Shown: positions 51,548 through 63,085 of the stretch, piece after piece
Numbering within the stretch: the first letter of the stretch is position 1
Layout of the letters: the number at the start of each line of letters is the position of its first letter
Assembly: GCF_000733725.1 (NCBI RefSeq)
Contig: NZ_JMQM01000001.1
Span: forward strand, 310,001-374,000
DNA length: 64,000 nt
Direction: 5' to 3'
Origin: Nitratireductor basaltis
Lineage (GTDB): Bacteria > Pseudomonadota > Alphaproteobacteria > Rhizobiales > Rhizobiaceae
Made by a program: the position numbers and the translations under genes
The notes under the pieces: generated by a model
The model's database searches: none
The model's input: the letters and a program-made list of their open reading frames with translations, nothing else
Told to the model about the DNA's origin: nothing

Positions 51548-53088
51548 CACGCATGTTCCTTGAAATGCTCTGCAGGCTCGTGCCCGAGCGACGAAGCCTT
51601 CACCAATGCCGTTTCACTTGCGGTCCTGCCGTCGAATTCACCGGTAATCCGCCCGTTCGACATCACGATTATTCGGTCGGACAGGGCCAGGACCTCTTCG
51701 AGATCCGAGGTGACGAAAACAATGCCCAGTCCGTCGGCAGCCAGCTTCCGCATCACGCGGAAAACCTCTGCTTTCGCGCCGATGTCGATGCCGCGAGAGG
51801 GTTCATCCATCAGCAGCACCTTGGGGCCGGTCATCAACGCCTTGGAGATCACGACCTTCTGCTGATTGCCGCCTGAAAGGGAAGAAACCTCATGATCAAC
51901 CGAGGCGATCTTCACCGTCATGCGCTTGACATAGTCGGCAACGATCTGTGTCTCCTTTTTCAGCGACATGTGCAGCCCCCGGGTAAATTTTCCCAGGCTC
52001 GACAGCGTCATGTTTTCCCGCGTCGACAGGATCTGCACGAGCCCGTCTCGCTTCCGGTCCTCGGGGATCAGGGCAATGCCACGTTTGATGCGCCCGGCGA
52101 TGCTGGAACCGCTGAGTTCTGTTCCTTCGACGAAGAACCGGCCCTCGCAATGCGGGTGCCGGCCCATGATGCATTCCAGGAGCTCGGTGCGTCCTGCGCC
52201 CATGAGCCCGTAGATGCCAAGGATTTCGCCCTGGCGCAGGGAAAAGGATACATCCTCCACAGCCATGCCGCCGCTGGCTCGAGGGAGCGAAACATTTTCG
52301 GTGCGCAGCACTTCCTCGCCCAGCGGGTGCTCTTCCGCCTTGGCGAATTCCTTGGAACTGTCACCGATCATGTTGCGCACGATCCAGTCGATATCCACGC
52401 CATCCATGGAGCGCGTGCCGGTGATAACGCCGTCCCTGAGGACGGTGATGTAGTCTCCGATCCGGATCAGCTCTTCGAGGCGATGCGAGATATAGACGAT
52501 GCCGACGCCATTCCTCTTCAGATCGGCGATGACCTTGAACAGGATTTCGACTTCTGCTGCCGACAGGGCGGATGTGGGCTCGTCGAGGATGAGAATGCGT
52601 GCATCCTGGGCCAGACTCTTGGCGATCTCGACGATCTGCTGTTGGCCTACCTGAAGGTCACCGACCAGCGTGTCAGGGTCGATATCGTGCTCCAGCCGCT
52701 CCATGAGCTTGCGCGCCTCGCGCTTTTGAGCGGAGGCATCGATGTCGATGCCGGCGCGCGTCTTCTCGCGCGCGATGAAAATGTTTTCTGCAACCGTCAT
52801 GTTCGGGAACAGGTTCAGTTCCTGGAAGACGATGCCAATGCCGTGTCGGGCCGCCTCGTCGGTGGAGTGAAACCGCACTTCCTCTTCACCCATGAAGATG
52901 CGCCCGAGGGTGAGTTGCTCTACCCCGGCAATCACCTTCATCATGGTCGACTTGCCGGCACCGTTTTCGCCCACAAGCACGTTTACGGCGCCCATCCGCA
53001 GGTCGAAATCAACATATTTGAGCGCGGTCGTGCCGGGATAGACTTTCACGCCTTGCCTGATGGACAGGCCGATTGGATGCTCGGTCAT
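51547..53088 (-). CDS. Ribose-type sugar ABC transporter ATPase (two ABC domains)
   Basis: A 513-residue RbsA/MglA-type protein with tandem ABC domains. The first has Walker A VGENGAGKSTM, Walker B ILDEPTSALS and the signature LQVGQQQIVE. The second has the degenerate Walker A YGLMGAGRTELLE, the signature SLSGGNQQKVV and Walker B LLMDEPSRGID. This asymmetry is normal for the family. It overlaps the permease gene by one base and the DUF2291 gene by 4 bases. Confidence 0.9.
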   Translation of the reverse strand: MTEHPIGLSIRQGVKVYPGTTALKYVDFDLRMGAVNVLVGENGAGKSTMMKVIAGVEQLTLGRIFMGEEEVRFHSTDEAARHGIGIVFQELNLFPNMTVAENIFIAREKTRAGIDIDASAQKREARKLMERLEHDIDPDTLVGDLQVGQQQIVEIAKSLAQDARILILDEPTSALSAAEVEILFKVIADLKRNGVGIVYISHRLEELIRIGDYITVLRDGVITGTRSMDGVDIDWIVRNMIGDSSKEFAKAEEHPLGEEVLRTENVSLPRASGGMAVEDVSFSLRQGEILGIYGLMGAGRTELLECIMGRHPHCEGRFFVEGTELSGSSIAGRIKRGIALIPEDRKRDGLVQILSTRENMTLSSLGKFTRGLHMSLKKETQIVADYVKRMTVKIASVDHEVSSLSGGNQQKVVISKALMTGPKVLLMDEPSRGIDIGAKAEVFRVMRKLAADGLGIVFVTSDLEEVLALSDRIIVMSNGRITGEFDGRTASETALVKASSLGHEPAEHFKEHA

Positions 53089-53741
53089 TGCGCGGTTCCG
53101 AAACTCAGGGTCGTCGGAACGATCTCGGGACGGTCACTGCCGTTGCGCATGGTGAAGACACCCTCGAAGGACACATCCATCCCGACAAGGTCACTTTCCG
53201 GCAAGGAGATGCGCTTGTGCGCAGCAGTGTTCAGCCCGTTTGCAAGCTTCGCGAATTCGATCTGGTCGCGGAAATCAGTGAACACGATGAATGGCATCGC
53301 GTCGCGTATTGCGGTGCCCCGGATGACGGGCCCGAGCTGAACGGTAACGTCTGCCTCGCCGTCCTCGTCGGTGTCCAGCTGCATCTTGGCGGCACGGCTT
53401 TCCGTATTCGCCTCGACAATTTTTCCGGTGCCACTGACAACGAAATTCCAGGGGTTTGCTTCACCCTCGGGCCGCAGGCCATATTGATCACCCGCAGCGT
53501 CAAGACCATTCTCGAGTGCGGCGCGCAGATCCGCCAGCGGCACGCTCTTCTCCTTGATGAGCGGTAGCACTTTCGGCTCCCACATCTCCTCCGCCAGAAC
53601 TTCCATCCGCTCTGCGTCGGTTTGGGGTGCTTTTGCCGCCTCAGCTGCTTTTTCCTCGTCCTCGAAGACGAGTTCGCAGCCCGGGAGCATCACCACGAGC
53701 GCGAGCGCCGCCAGTGTGGAACGGATCGAGATCCTATTCAT
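53085..53741 (-). CDS. DUF2291 family lipoprotein of sugar ABC operon
   Basis: A 218-residue predicted lipoprotein. The signal peptide ends with the lipobox LPGC at about residue 22, and the mature protein starts CELVFEDEEK. It contains DTDEDGEADVTVQLGPVIRG and other segments typical of DUF2291, a family often found beside ribose-type ABC importers and of unknown role. It lies between the binding-protein gene and the ATPase gene, overlapping the latter by 4 bases, so it is probably a periplasmic accessory of the transporter. AGAGG precedes its ATG. Confidence 0.78.
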   Translation of the reverse strand: MNRISIRSTLAALALVVMLPGCELVFEDEEKAAEAAKAPQTDAERMEVLAEEMWEPKVLPLIKEKSVPLADLRAALENGLDAAGDQYGLRPEGEANPWNFVVSGTGKIVEANTESRAAKMQLDTDEDGEADVTVQLGPVIRGTAIRDAMPFIVFTDFRDQIEFAKLANGLNTAAHKRISLPESDLVGMDVSFEGVFTMRNGSDRPEIVPTTLSFGTAQ

Positions 53742-53759
53742 CACGCGCCTCTGTATTTG

Positions 53760-53792
53760 GCCCGGCAAATGGCCTGAGGCCATATGCCGGGC
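53760..53792 (-). terminator. Intra-operon hairpin after the sugar-binding protein gene
   Basis: A nearly continuous stem is formed by GCCCGGCA with TGCCGGGC outside and ATGGCC with GGCCAT inside, around a TGA loop. It lies 21 bases after the binding-protein stop. Such hairpins commonly stabilise or attenuate transcripts so that the binding protein exceeds the membrane subunits. Confidence 0.65.
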
Positions 53793-53813
53793 AGCAGTCA
53801 ATCCTGGAAGATA

Positions 53814-54818
<1,005 letters not shown>

Positions 54819-54833
54819 TCAAAAGCTGGAGGA

Positions 54834-54863
54834 TTTACGTCACCTTGTCAACAGGTATAATGA
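54834..54863 (+). promoter_or_regulatory. oiaX promoter and GntR-type operator
   Basis: TTTACG at 54834-54839 and TATAAT at 54856-54861 form a promoter with a 16-base spacer, 29 bases before the oiaX ATG. The element GTCAACAGGTATAATGA at 54847-54863 overlaps the -10 and matches the one before oiaK at 15 or more of 17 bases. Confidence 0.65.
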
Positions 54864-54889
54864 GTATCGTAGTCACGGCAGGAAATCCC

Positions 54890-56143
54890 ATGAGAGACGA
54901 CGAAATCCAAGTCACCTACCGCCTTGAAACTGCAGGCGAGGTGGAGGCGCTGGCCACCAAGATCGCCTCTGACCAGTCAACGGGGACGTTCACCGCGCTG
55001 CCCGGTGAAACGGAAGAGGTGCGCGCGAGATGTGCGGCCCGCGTGGTCTCGGTAACGCATCTTGAGCCATTGGCCGTGCCGTCCATCCCGCAACCGGGTG
55101 AAGCAGGGCCGTTCAATCGGGCAGATGTCGTGATCAGCTACCCGCTTGAGGCGGTGGGGACCGATTTCGCAGCCCTGCAGACGATCACGATTGGCGGCGT
55201 GTTCGCCGTTCGAGGCCTCAGCGGTGTGCGGGTCATGGACATGGCGTTGCCGTCGGCATTCGCGACCCACCCTGGCCCCCAATTCGGTATCGAGGGATCC
55301 CGTCGGCTCACCGGGGTGGAGGAGGGGCCCATCATCGCCTCAATCATCAAGCCGTCGCTGGGGCTTCTCCCGGAGGAAACGGCGGCTGCGGTGCGCGTGT
55401 TGTGTGATGCGGGCGTCGACTTCATCAAGGATGATGAAAAGCTGATGAGCCCCGGATACTCATCCCTGGACAAACGCATATCCGCCGTCATGCCGGTGAT
55501 CCTCGATCACGAGCAGCGAACGGGAAAGAAGGTCATGTATGCCTTCGGCATATCGTCTGCCGATCCGGAGCGGCTGATGCGCAATCACGATATGGTGGTC
55601 GAAGCCGGGGGCAATGCCGCCGTCATCAACATCAACTCGATCGGCTATGGCGGGATGAGTTTTCTGCGCAAGCGCTCGGCACTGTGCCTTCACGCACACC
55701 GCAACGGCTGGGATGCGCTCACCCGGCATCCGGGACTAGGGATGGAATTTCGTCCTTACCAGAAGATCTGGCGCCTGCTCGGCGTGGATCAGTTCCAGAT
55801 CAACGGAATCCGTGCGAAATACTGGGAGCCTGACGAGAGCTTCGTGCGCTCGTTCCACGACTGCATGACTCCTATCTTCTCAAACGCGGACAGGCCCTTG
55901 CCGGTTGTCTGTTCCGGACAATGGGGTGGACAGGCCGTCGATACCTTCGAACGCACCGGTCGGACGCTCGATCTCATGTATCTTGGCGGCGGCGGCATTC
56001 ACGGCCATCCGATGGGAGCGGCTGCGGGTGTCCGTGCCATGCGACAGGCCTGGGAGGCGGCGAGCCGCGAGCTGTCGCTTCAGGAGATGGCGAAGGACCA
56101 CCCGGAACTCAAGGCGTCCCTGGAAACCTTCGGCCAGGACTGA
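54890..56143 (+). CDS. oiaX: RuBisCO-like 3-oxo-isoapionate-4-phosphate decarboxylase
   Basis: A 417-residue member of the RuBisCO superfamily. The barrel has IIASIIKPSLGLLPEE near residue 163 and the carbamylated-Lys metal site FIKDDEKLMSP near residue 180, with HAHRNGWDAL and CSGQWGGQ further on. The RuBisCO loop-6 Lys is not in its usual setting and no other Calvin cycle genes are present, so it is not a CO2-fixing enzyme. The neighbouring LerI and DerI favour OiaX (decarboxylation to L-erythrulose 1-phosphate) over OiaT (hydrolysis). The ATG at 54890 has AGGA upstream; an ATG at 54860 lies in the -10 region. Confidence 0.83.
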   Translation: MRDDEIQVTYRLETAGEVEALATKIASDQSTGTFTALPGETEEVRARCAARVVSVTHLEPLAVPSIPQPGEAGPFNRADVVISYPLEAVGTDFAALQTITIGGVFAVRGLSGVRVMDMALPSAFATHPGPQFGIEGSRRLTGVEEGPIIASIIKPSLGLLPEETAAAVRVLCDAGVDFIKDDEKLMSPGYSSLDKRISAVMPVILDHEQRTGKKVMYAFGISSADPERLMRNHDMVVEAGGNAAVININSIGYGGMSFLRKRSALCLHAHRNGWDALTRHPGLGMEFRPYQKIWRLLGVDQFQINGIRAKYWEPDESFVRSFHDCMTPIFSNADRPLPVVCSGQWGGQAVDTFERTGRTLDLMYLGGGGIHGHPMGAAAGVRAMRQAWEAASRELSLQEMAKDHPELKASLETFGQD

Positions 56144-56426
56144 TAGGGGCGGAGGTGTCAGTCTCCCCTCCACCTGTGGGCTGCCGGGAATTCATCGTTC
56201 CGGAATGGGCTGGAACTGTCACTTGAAGACAAGCGTTCAGCATTTGCCTCTCGAGGGCGCTGAAACGGCAGTTTGATGCACGAGCACCGTGCATTGGATT
56301 TCCGGCTGCAAGGCAGGATTTCGGGCCTGCCCCATTCGGCAAATCAATGCGTTTGCAAACGGTTCGACTATGGCAGATAGATGGATTCAGGACTGAGCGG
56401 TGGTCCTGGTGCCCGGAGACAAATTG

Positions 56427-59400
56427 ATGTCTGAGACATTGTCGATCGACAGTTCTATCGATTTCGCAGCGATCGTAGAACATTGCGAAGATGCGATCAT
56501 CAGCCTGTCTCTGGATGGTACCATCACGAGTTGGAATCGTGGCGCGACGAAGCTTTTCGGCTACGAAGCGAAGGTGATGGTCGGTACCTCTATCACACGG
56601 CTTATCCCCGTCGAGCGACATGCAGAGGAGGACGAAATCCTCTCCCGCATAAGTAAGGGGGAAAACGTATCGCATTTCGAAACGCGCCGCCTCACGAAGG
56701 ATGGGCGGGAGCTCGATATTTCTCTGACTGTTTCGCCGATCAAGGATCAGAGCGGGAATGTCATCGGGGCTTCGAAGATTGCACGCGACATCACTGCCCG
56801 CAAACGCCTGGAGGCCGGGCACCAAAAGCTCATCGATTGCGCGCGGCTGGTCGGGCGCCCCTTCCTTGACGCGGTGGTCGAGGCATTGGCCGAGGCATTG
56901 GAAGTGCGCTGGGTTCTTCTGTGTGATCTTCACCCGGAAGAACCAGGCAGGGCACGTGTGCTTGCGGGATGGACCGACGGCCATCCACAGGAATACTACG
57001 AGTATGAGCTTCGTGGCACGCCCTGCGCCAATGTGCTGAGAGACGAGGCCTGTTTTTATCCCGCGAATGTCTCGGCCTATTTTCCAGAGGATCCGCTTCT
57101 CGGTGAAATGGGGGTCGAGACCTATCTGGGGGTTCCGCTGCGTGGTGCGGAGGGAGAAACCTTCGGCTTGCTTGCAGTCCTCAATGACAAGCCGATCGAT
57201 CCCGAACTTCAGCCTCGCCACACCCTTGATCTGTTTGCAGGCCGTGTGGCTGCGGAACTGCAACGTATCGCCACCTCCTCGATCAATGAAAGGCTGGGCC
57301 GGATCGTGGAGGATGCGGCCAGTGAGACCTATGTTTTCGACGTCGAAACGCTCAAGTTCATTCTCGTCAACAGGGGCGCGCGCGAGAATATCGGCTATTC
57401 CATGGAGGAGTTGCGAGAGCTAACCCCGCTGGACATCAAGCCCGCGCTGTCGGCCGACGAATTCGACCAGCTCATCGAGCCGTTGCGCAATCGCTCGATC
57501 GAGGTGCAGCAGTTCCAGACGATCCATCGGCGCAAGGATGGCAGCGAGTACAATGTTTCCGTCTCGCTCCAGCTTCTTGAAGATGAGACCCGCCCCGTAT
57601 TCTTTGCGGCAATCGAGGACACGACCGACAGGGATATTGCTCTATCGGGCTACAAACAGGCCACCCAACGCCTGGACACGATCCTGAACAACACCACCAT
57701 GGCCGTGTTCCTGATGGATGATCGGCAGGAATGCATCTACATGAATCCTGCAGCCGAGACCTTGACGGGCTACAGCTTCGAAGAGACGCGTGGTCGTCCG
57801 CTGCATGATGTGATCCACCACACCTATCCCGATGGACGACCATTTCCGCTTGCGGAATGTGCGATCGATCGTGCTTTCCCCGAAGACAATCAGGTTCAGG
57901 GCGAGGAAATGTTCATCCACAAGGACGGAACTTTCTTTCCTGTTGCCTTCACAGCGAGTCCCATCCGCAATGAAGACGGTTTGCCCGTCGGCACCGTCAT
58001 CGAAGTGCGGGAAATCACGGCTGAATTGCGCGCCCGGGAGGCCATGGCGAGCTTCAATGAAGCACTCAAGAAGCGTGTCGAGGAAGAAGTCGCTGAACGC
58101 GCGGTTGTCGAAGAGCAACTTCGACAGGCACAGAAGATGGAAGCGATCGGCCAACTGACCGGTGGCATCGCACACGATTTCAACAACCTGCTGCAGGTGA
58201 TCGGCGGAAATATTCAGCTGTTGATGCGCGAACTTGCGGGCAATCCCCGCGCCGAGGAGCGTCTCCAGAATGCCCTGGCAGGTGTCAACCGAGGCGGCAA
58301 ACTGGCTTCGCATCTGCTCGCTTTCGGCCGCCGACAGCCCCTGGCACCCAAAGCGGTCAATCTGGGGCGGTTGCTGCGTGGAATGGACGATCTGCTACGG
58401 CGGGCCGTGGGTGAGGGCGTGAAAGTCGCAATTCACGCACCTGAAGGCTTGTGGAATTCATTGATCGACGAGGCACAGGTCGAAAACGCCATCCTCAATC
58501 TTGCGATCAATGCCCGCGATGCGATGGATGGACAGGGTTCCCTGTCGATCGAAATCAGCAACACGCAACTGGACGCCCGTTACGCCAGCCGACATCCCGA
58601 TGTCGAGGCCGGTGAATATGTGCAGCTCAGCATCACCGATACGGGATGCGGTATCCCTTCCGACATTCTCGACCAGGTGTTCGATCCCTTCTTCACCACC
58701 AAGCCACCTGGAAAGGGATCCGGTCTCGGGCTGAGCATGGTCTATGGACTGACGAAACAGTCGAACGGGCATATCAGCGTCAGTAGCGAGGTCGGACAGG
58801 GTACGACGTTCAAGATCTATTTCCCCCGTACGCATCAGCAGGAGGAAGAAGCCAGCCTTGCTAAGGCTGCAGAGTCGGTGCGTGGCGGAAGCGAGACCAT
58901 TCTCGTTGTCGAAGACGACGAAGATGTGCGCAAGACCGTGACGGAAATGCTGTGCGAGCTTGGTTACAACGTGCTGGAAGCCGCCGACGCGGATAGAGGT
59001 TTGAAGGTTGTCGAAAGCGGAGCCCCGTTGGATCTGCTTTTCACGGATGTCGTGATGCCGGGGACCCTCAGCAGTCGCGACCTGGCGCAGCGTGCAAAGG
59101 AACTTGTTCCGGGACTGAAGGTGCTCTTCACCTCTGGCTATGCGGAAGATGGCATCATCCATGGCGGCCGTCTGGATGAGGCGGTGGAACTTCTGAGCAA
59201 GCCCTACACCCATGAGGAGCTGGTCCATCGATTGCGCACTCTTCTCGATGCGCCAGGTGGAAGGGAGGAGATGCAGTTTTCGGAAAGCGGGACGGCAGAG
59301 GGCAGTGTCCCCCTGAGCGTGCTCCTCGTCGAAGACGAGCCTCTGATCCGGATGACGGGGGTCGAGATGCTTTCGGAAATCGGGCTGACCGTGTTCGAAG

Positions 59401-59663
59401 CCGAAACGGCAAAGGAAGCACTGCAGGTTCTCGAGAACACGAGGATCGATGTCATGATTACCGATCTCGGTCTTCCGGATGTCTCTGGCGAAACGCTTGT
59501 CTCTGAAGTTCAGGAGAAGTGGCCGTCCATCAGGATCATCGTCGCTTCGGGTTTTGCAAGCAATGAGGCTCTGGAAGGCAAGGTTGACGGAGGGGAAATC
59601 GGATGGCTGGCGAAACCCTACGGCGTTGATGACGTCAGGCGTGCTCTCTATCCCTGCGACTGA
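56427..59663 (+). CDS. Hybrid sensor histidine kinase with PAS, GAF and two receiver domains
   Basis: A 1078-residue soluble sensor. Domains in order: PAS (about 10-125), GAF (130-285), PAS (285-405), PAS (415-540), a coiled coil, HisKA with phospho-acceptor His583 in GGIAHDFNN, and HATPase with [19 protein letters not shown] and [11 protein letters not shown]. Receiver 1 has acceptor Asp874 and receiver 2 has Asp1013. There is no membrane segment or DNA-binding output, so phosphate must pass to another protein. GGAG lies 8 bases before the ATG. No partner regulator is in the window. Confidence 0.87.
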   Translation: MSETLSIDSSIDFAAIVEHCEDAIISLSLDGTITSWNRGATKLFGYEAKVMVGTSITRLIPVERHAEEDEILSRISKGENVSHFETRRLTKDGRELDISLTVSPIKDQSGNVIGASKIARDITARKRLEAGHQKLIDCARLVGRPFLDAVVEALAEALEVRWVLLCDLHPEEPGRARVLAGWTDGHPQEYYEYELRGTPCANVLRDEACFYPANVSAYFPEDPLLGEMGVETYLGVPLRGAEGETFGLLAVLNDKPIDPELQPRHTLDLFAGRVAAELQRIATSSINERLGRIVEDAASETYVFDVETLKFILVNRGARENIGYSMEELRELTPLDIKPALSADEFDQLIEPLRNRSIEVQQFQTIHRRKDGSEYNVSVSLQLLEDETRPVFFAAIEDTTDRDIALSGYKQATQRLDTILNNTTMAVFLMDDRQECIYMNPAAETLTGYSFEETRGRPLHDVIHHTYPDGRPFPLAECAIDRAFPEDNQVQGEEMFIHKDGTFFPVAFTASPIRNEDGLPVGTVIEVREITAELRAREAMASFNEALKKRVEEEVAERAVVEEQLRQAQKMEAIGQLTGGIAHDFNNLLQVIGGNIQLLMRELAGNPRAEERLQNALAGVNRGGKLASHLLAFGRRQPLAPKAVNLGRLLRGMDDLLRRAVGEGVKVAIHAPEGLWNSLIDEAQVENAILNLAINARDAMDGQGSLSIEISNTQLDARYASRHPDVEAGEYVQLSITDTGCGIPSDILDQVFDPFFTTKPPGKGSGLGLSMVYGLTKQSNGHISVSSEVGQGTTFKIYFPRTHQQEEEASLAKAAESVRGGSETILVVEDDEDVRKTVTEMLCELGYNVLEAADADRGLKVVESGAPLDLLFTDVVMPGTLSSRDLAQRAKELVPGLKVLFTSGYAEDGIIHGGRLDEAVELLSKPYTHEELVHRLRTLLDAPGGREEMQFSESGTAEGSVPLSVLLVEDEPLIRMTGVEMLSEIGLTVFEAETAKEALQVLENTRIDVMITDLGLPDVSGETLVSEVQEKWPSIRIIVASGFASNEALEGKVDGGEIGWLAKPYGVDDVRRALYPCD

Positions 59664-59975
59664 TCTCGCGGTTCCGCTCGCCTCTGATCGGCCGCGCTGA
59701 GGAGCTTTTGGCTCCATCAAGGCAGGCAATTGCGTCATGGTCGCGTACCCGGTTCCCGGGTGCGGAGATCGACCTGTTGCTGCAGACATCAAGCGCAGTT
59801 TCTACACAAAACTCCCGAAGCCGTCGGTAGCGGTCGCACTGCGGCGTTCAATGGCCGATGGCGGGTGGCTGCAAAGCAGAATTGCGGTCGAAACTGCCGC
59901 GTGCACGGACGGGGGTATTGCGCCGGCTCAATTCAGCAGCCTTAATGTAAGGCTGAAATGAAATGGGAGGATCAA
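59664..59975. other. 312-base intergenic region upstream of ugpB
   Basis: No gene, hairpin or repeat is evident. I looked for a Pho box (paired CTGTCAT-like repeats), expected if the ugp operon were phosphate-controlled, and did not see one. Short frames present have no ribosome sites. Confidence 0.5.
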
Positions 59976-61286
59976 ATGAACCGCAAGACACTCGCCCTGG
60001 GCATTGCGTCGACCATGCTGACGCTGAATGTCGCGCAGGCCGCCACCGAGATCGACTTCTGGCATGCCTTCACAGGTCGCCTGGGAGAGCTTCTTAACGA
60101 GCAGGTGGAAACCTTCAACTCAAGCCAGGAAGAGTACAAGGTCAATGCCACCCACAAAGGCAACTACTCCGAAACGCTGAACGCGGGCATCGCCGCCTTC
60201 CGCGCCGGTGAGCAGCCGCATATCCTGCAGGTGTTCGAGGTTGGCACGGCAACCATGATGGCTGCCGAAGGTGCCATCAAACCGGTCTACGAGGTGATGG
60301 AAGAAGCCGGCGGAGATTGGGATCCGGACGGTTATCTTTCTGCCGTGAAGGGCTACTACACCACAACCGACGGCCAGATGCTGTCCTTGCCCTATAATTC
60401 ATCCACGCCCGTGCTCTATGTGAACCTCGATCTGCTCGAAGAGGCGGGGATAGACCCAGGTGTGGACCTGTCCACCTGGGAGAAGGTGGGCGAAACGCTC
60501 GACAAGTTGAAGGAGGCGGGTATCAGCTGCCCCATGACGACCGCCTGGCAAAGCTGGGTGCATCTGGAAAATCTGAGCGCCTATCATGATCAGCCATTTG
60601 CCACCAAGGAGAACGGTTTTGCAGGCGTGGATACCGAGCTGAGCTTCAATGGCCCGGTCCAGGTCAAGCATGTCGAGGCGCTTGGAAACTGGGCGCAGGA
60701 GGGCAAGTTCATCTATACCGGTCGCCGCAATGAGGGCGGGGCGAATTTCCGCGGTGGCGAATGCGCCCTGTTTACGGAAAGCTCCGCTGGCTATGCCGGG
60801 GTCAAGGCCGAGGCTGATTTCGATTTCGAGATTCGGCCCCTGCCCTATTGGAGCGAGGTTGAAGGTGCTCCGCAAAACACCATCATCGGAGGCGCGTCGC
60901 TTTGGGTTCTTTCGGGCCATGAATCCGAGGAATACAATGCTGTGGCAGAGTTCCTGAAGTTCCTGTCCTCGTCCGATATCCAGGCCCAGTGGCACCAGAA
61001 CACGGGCTATCTGCCGATCACGACGGCAGCCGCTGAACAGACGCGTGAAGAAGGGTTCTATGACGAGAATCCCGGCACGGATGTTGCGGGCAAGCAGATG
61101 ACTGCCAAGGAACCGACACCCAATTCGAAAGGCCTGCGCCTGGGCAGCTTCGACCAGATCCGCGGCATCATCGACGAGGAACTGGAGGCAGTCTGGTCAG
61201 GTGACAAATCCGCACAGGCGGCTCTCGATTCCGCCGTTGAGCGTGGAAACCAGCTCCTGCGGCGCTTCGAGCGTGCGAACCAGTAA
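59976..61286 (+). CDS. ugpB: Glycerol-3-phosphate type ABC substrate-binding protein
   Basis: A 436-residue periplasmic binding protein of the UgpB group. The signal peptide ends near AQAATEI, residue 22. The mature start EIDFWHAFTGRLGELLNEQV and LSLPYNSSTPVLYVNLDLL near residue 140 are typical of UgpB. The ATG at 59976 has GGGAGG 6 bases upstream and is preferred over the ATG at 59958. It begins ugpBAEC. Expected cargo is sn-glycerol 3-phosphate or glycerophosphodiesters. Confidence 0.88.
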   Translation: MNRKTLALGIASTMLTLNVAQAATEIDFWHAFTGRLGELLNEQVETFNSSQEEYKVNATHKGNYSETLNAGIAAFRAGEQPHILQVFEVGTATMMAAEGAIKPVYEVMEEAGGDWDPDGYLSAVKGYYTTTDGQMLSLPYNSSTPVLYVNLDLLEEAGIDPGVDLSTWEKVGETLDKLKEAGISCPMTTAWQSWVHLENLSAYHDQPFATKENGFAGVDTELSFNGPVQVKHVEALGNWAQEGKFIYTGRRNEGGANFRGGECALFTESSAGYAGVKAEADFDFEIRPLPYWSEVEGAPQNTIIGGASLWVLSGHESEEYNAVAEFLKFLSSSDIQAQWHQNTGYLPITTAAAEQTREEGFYDENPGTDVAGKQMTAKEPTPNSKGLRLGSFDQIRGIIDEELEAVWSGDKSAQAALDSAVERGNQLLRRFERANQ

Positions 61287-61305
61287 GACCGGTTCATGAA
61301 GTGAC

Positions 61306-61333
61306 GGTGTCCCGGACCTTGTGCCGGGACACC
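61306..61333 (+). terminator. Hairpin between ugpB and ugpA
   Basis: A perfect 10-base stem, GGTGTCCCGG with CCGGGACACC, has an 8-base loop. It lies 19 bases after ugpB, and probably attenuates or protects the transcript so that UgpB exceeds the membrane components. Confidence 0.65.
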
Positions 61334-61358
61334 CACAGTCGCGCCAAGCGGGGTCTAA

Positions 61359-62240
61359 ATGGAAAAACGTGTCATCTTCCGCGGGAAAGTGTTGCCTTTG
61401 GCGTTGGTCTTTCCGCAGGTTCTCATCACTGCCGTGTTCTTTTTCTGGCCGGCCGGGCAGGCGATCTGGCAATCATTGTTCATCCCCGACCCCTTTGGCT
61501 TGAGTTCGCAATTCGTGGGGCTCGACAATTTTCGCTATCTTCTGTCCGATCCCTATTATCGGAACTCATTCCTGACCACGGCGATATTTTCGCTGTCGGT
61601 GACGTTTCTTTCGATGGGAATCGCGCTCCTGCTCGCGATCCTCGCCGACCGGCTGATCAAGAGTTCAGGTACATATCGCACCCTCCTGATCTGGCCTTAC
61701 GCAGTGGCGCCAGCAGTGGCCGGCGTGCTGTGGATGTTCATGTTCAACACCCGCGTGGGTATCGTAAGCTGGTATCTTGGCAAGCTGGGCTATGACTGGA
61801 ACCACGTGCTCAATGGCGGTGAGGCCATGGGGCTGGTGGTGGTTGCCTCTGCATGGGGGCGCATCAGCTACAACTTCCTCTTTTTCCTCGCAGGGCTGCA
61901 GGCAATCCCCAAATCTGTCATCGAAGCAGCTGCTATAGATGGCGCGCATTTCTGGACAAGATTCAGGACGATCGTCTTTCCGCTTCTGTCGCCGATCACC
62001 TTCTTCCTGCTGGTCGTCAATGTCATCTATGCCTTCTTCGAGACCTTCGGCGTGATCCATACGATCACGGCAGGCGGGCCTCAGCAGTCCACGACAATCC
62101 TGGTCTACAAGGTCTATGCGGATGGATTTGTCGGTCAGGATCTTGGCTCCTCGGCAGCCCAATCCGTCATCCTGCTTGTTCTTGTGGGCCTGCTGACCGT
62201 CATCCAGTTCAAGTTCATCGAGCGAAAGGTGCATTACTGA
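61359..62240 (+). CDS. ugpA: Glycerol-3-phosphate type ABC permease UgpA
   Basis: A 293-residue inner membrane permease with six helices. The EAA motif is [20 protein letters not shown] near residue 188. The N-terminal segment [21 protein letters not shown] is typical of UgpA. Its stop overlaps the ugpE start by one base (TGATG). Confidence 0.88.
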   Translation: MEKRVIFRGKVLPLALVFPQVLITAVFFFWPAGQAIWQSLFIPDPFGLSSQFVGLDNFRYLLSDPYYRNSFLTTAIFSLSVTFLSMGIALLLAILADRLIKSSGTYRTLLIWPYAVAPAVAGVLWMFMFNTRVGIVSWYLGKLGYDWNHVLNGGEAMGLVVVASAWGRISYNFLFFLAGLQAIPKSVIEAAAIDGAHFWTRFRTIVFPLLSPITFFLLVVNVIYAFFETFGVIHTITAGGPQQSTTILVYKVYADGFVGQDLGSSAAQSVILLVLVGLLTVIQFKFIERKVHY

Positions 62241-63085
62241 TGGCTGGAATGGTCGAAAAACGTGGCAGGTCACTTTGGCTGAGCCATGCCGTTCTGATCC
62301 TGGGCGTGGCGATGATCTGCTTCCCGATCTGGCTGGCCTTTGTCGCATCCACCGTGAGCCAGCCTGAAATCGCGCGTCCGCCCATGCCGCTTTGGCCGGG
62401 TGATCAGTTCATCGAAAACTATCGAAAGGCGCTGTTCGCCGGCGTGAACGCCCCGGTCTCGATCATGCTTTTGAACTCGCTGGTCATGGCGATCGGCATT
62501 TCGGTGGGAAAGATCGTGATCTCGCTCCTGTCGGCCTTTGCCATCGTGTATTTCCGCTTCCCCTTCCGAATGCTCTTCTTCTGGCTGATATTTCTGACGC
62601 TGATGCTGCCGGTGGAGGTGCGTATCGTTCCTACCTATGAGGTGGTTGCAGGGCTGGGGCTGCTCAACAGCTATTCGGGCCTGATCTTTCCGCTAATCGC
62701 GTCAGCCACGGCGACCTTCCTGTTCCGGCAGTTCTTCCTGACAGTGCCGGACGAGCTTGCTGAGGCTGCGCGTATCGATGGAGCGAGCGCCATGCGCTTC
62801 TTCCGCGATATCCTGCTGCCAATGTCGCGAACGAATATCGCGGCCCTATTCGTCATCCTCTTCATCTATGGCTGGAACCAGTATCTCTGGCCCCTCCTGA
62901 TCACCACCGATCCCAGCATGAACACCGTGGTCATGGGCATCAAACAGATGTTCCCCAGCGGCGACGACATTGCGGATTGGCCCGTGATCATGGCCACGTC
63001 AATTCTAGCGATGCTGCCGCCGGTCGCCGTGGTCATTGGAATGCAGAAACTCTTCGTGCGCGGTCTGCTGGAAAGCGAGAAGTAA
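62240..63085 (+). CDS. ugpE: Glycerol-3-phosphate type ABC permease UgpE
   Basis: A 281-residue inner membrane permease with six helices and the EAA motif [20 protein letters not shown] near residue 174. The ATG at 62240 overlaps the ugpA stop; longer upstream frames read ugpA out of frame. It forms the heterodimeric channel with UgpA. The stop overlaps the ugpC start by one base. Confidence 0.88.
   Translation: MAGMVEKRGRSLWLSHAVLILGVAMICFPIWLAFVASTVSQPEIARPPMPLWPGDQFIENYRKALFAGVNAPVSIMLLNSLVMAIGISVGKIVISLLSAFAIVYFRFPFRMLFFWLIFLTLMLPVEVRIVPTYEVVAGLGLLNSYSGLIFPLIASATATFLFRQFFLTVPDELAEAARIDGASAMRFFRDILLPMSRTNIAALFVILFIYGWNQYLWPLLITTDPSMNTVVMGIKQMFPSGDDIADWPVIMATSILAMLPPVAVVIGMQKLFVRGLLESEK

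Noticed and set aside
54890-56143. RuBisCO large subunit for carbon fixation
   Set aside because: There is no small subunit, phosphoribulokinase or other Calvin gene, and the loop-6 Lys context is missing. The locus fits D-apiose breakdown.
59664-59975. Pho box before ugpB
   Set aside because: No paired CTGTCAT-like repeats were found.
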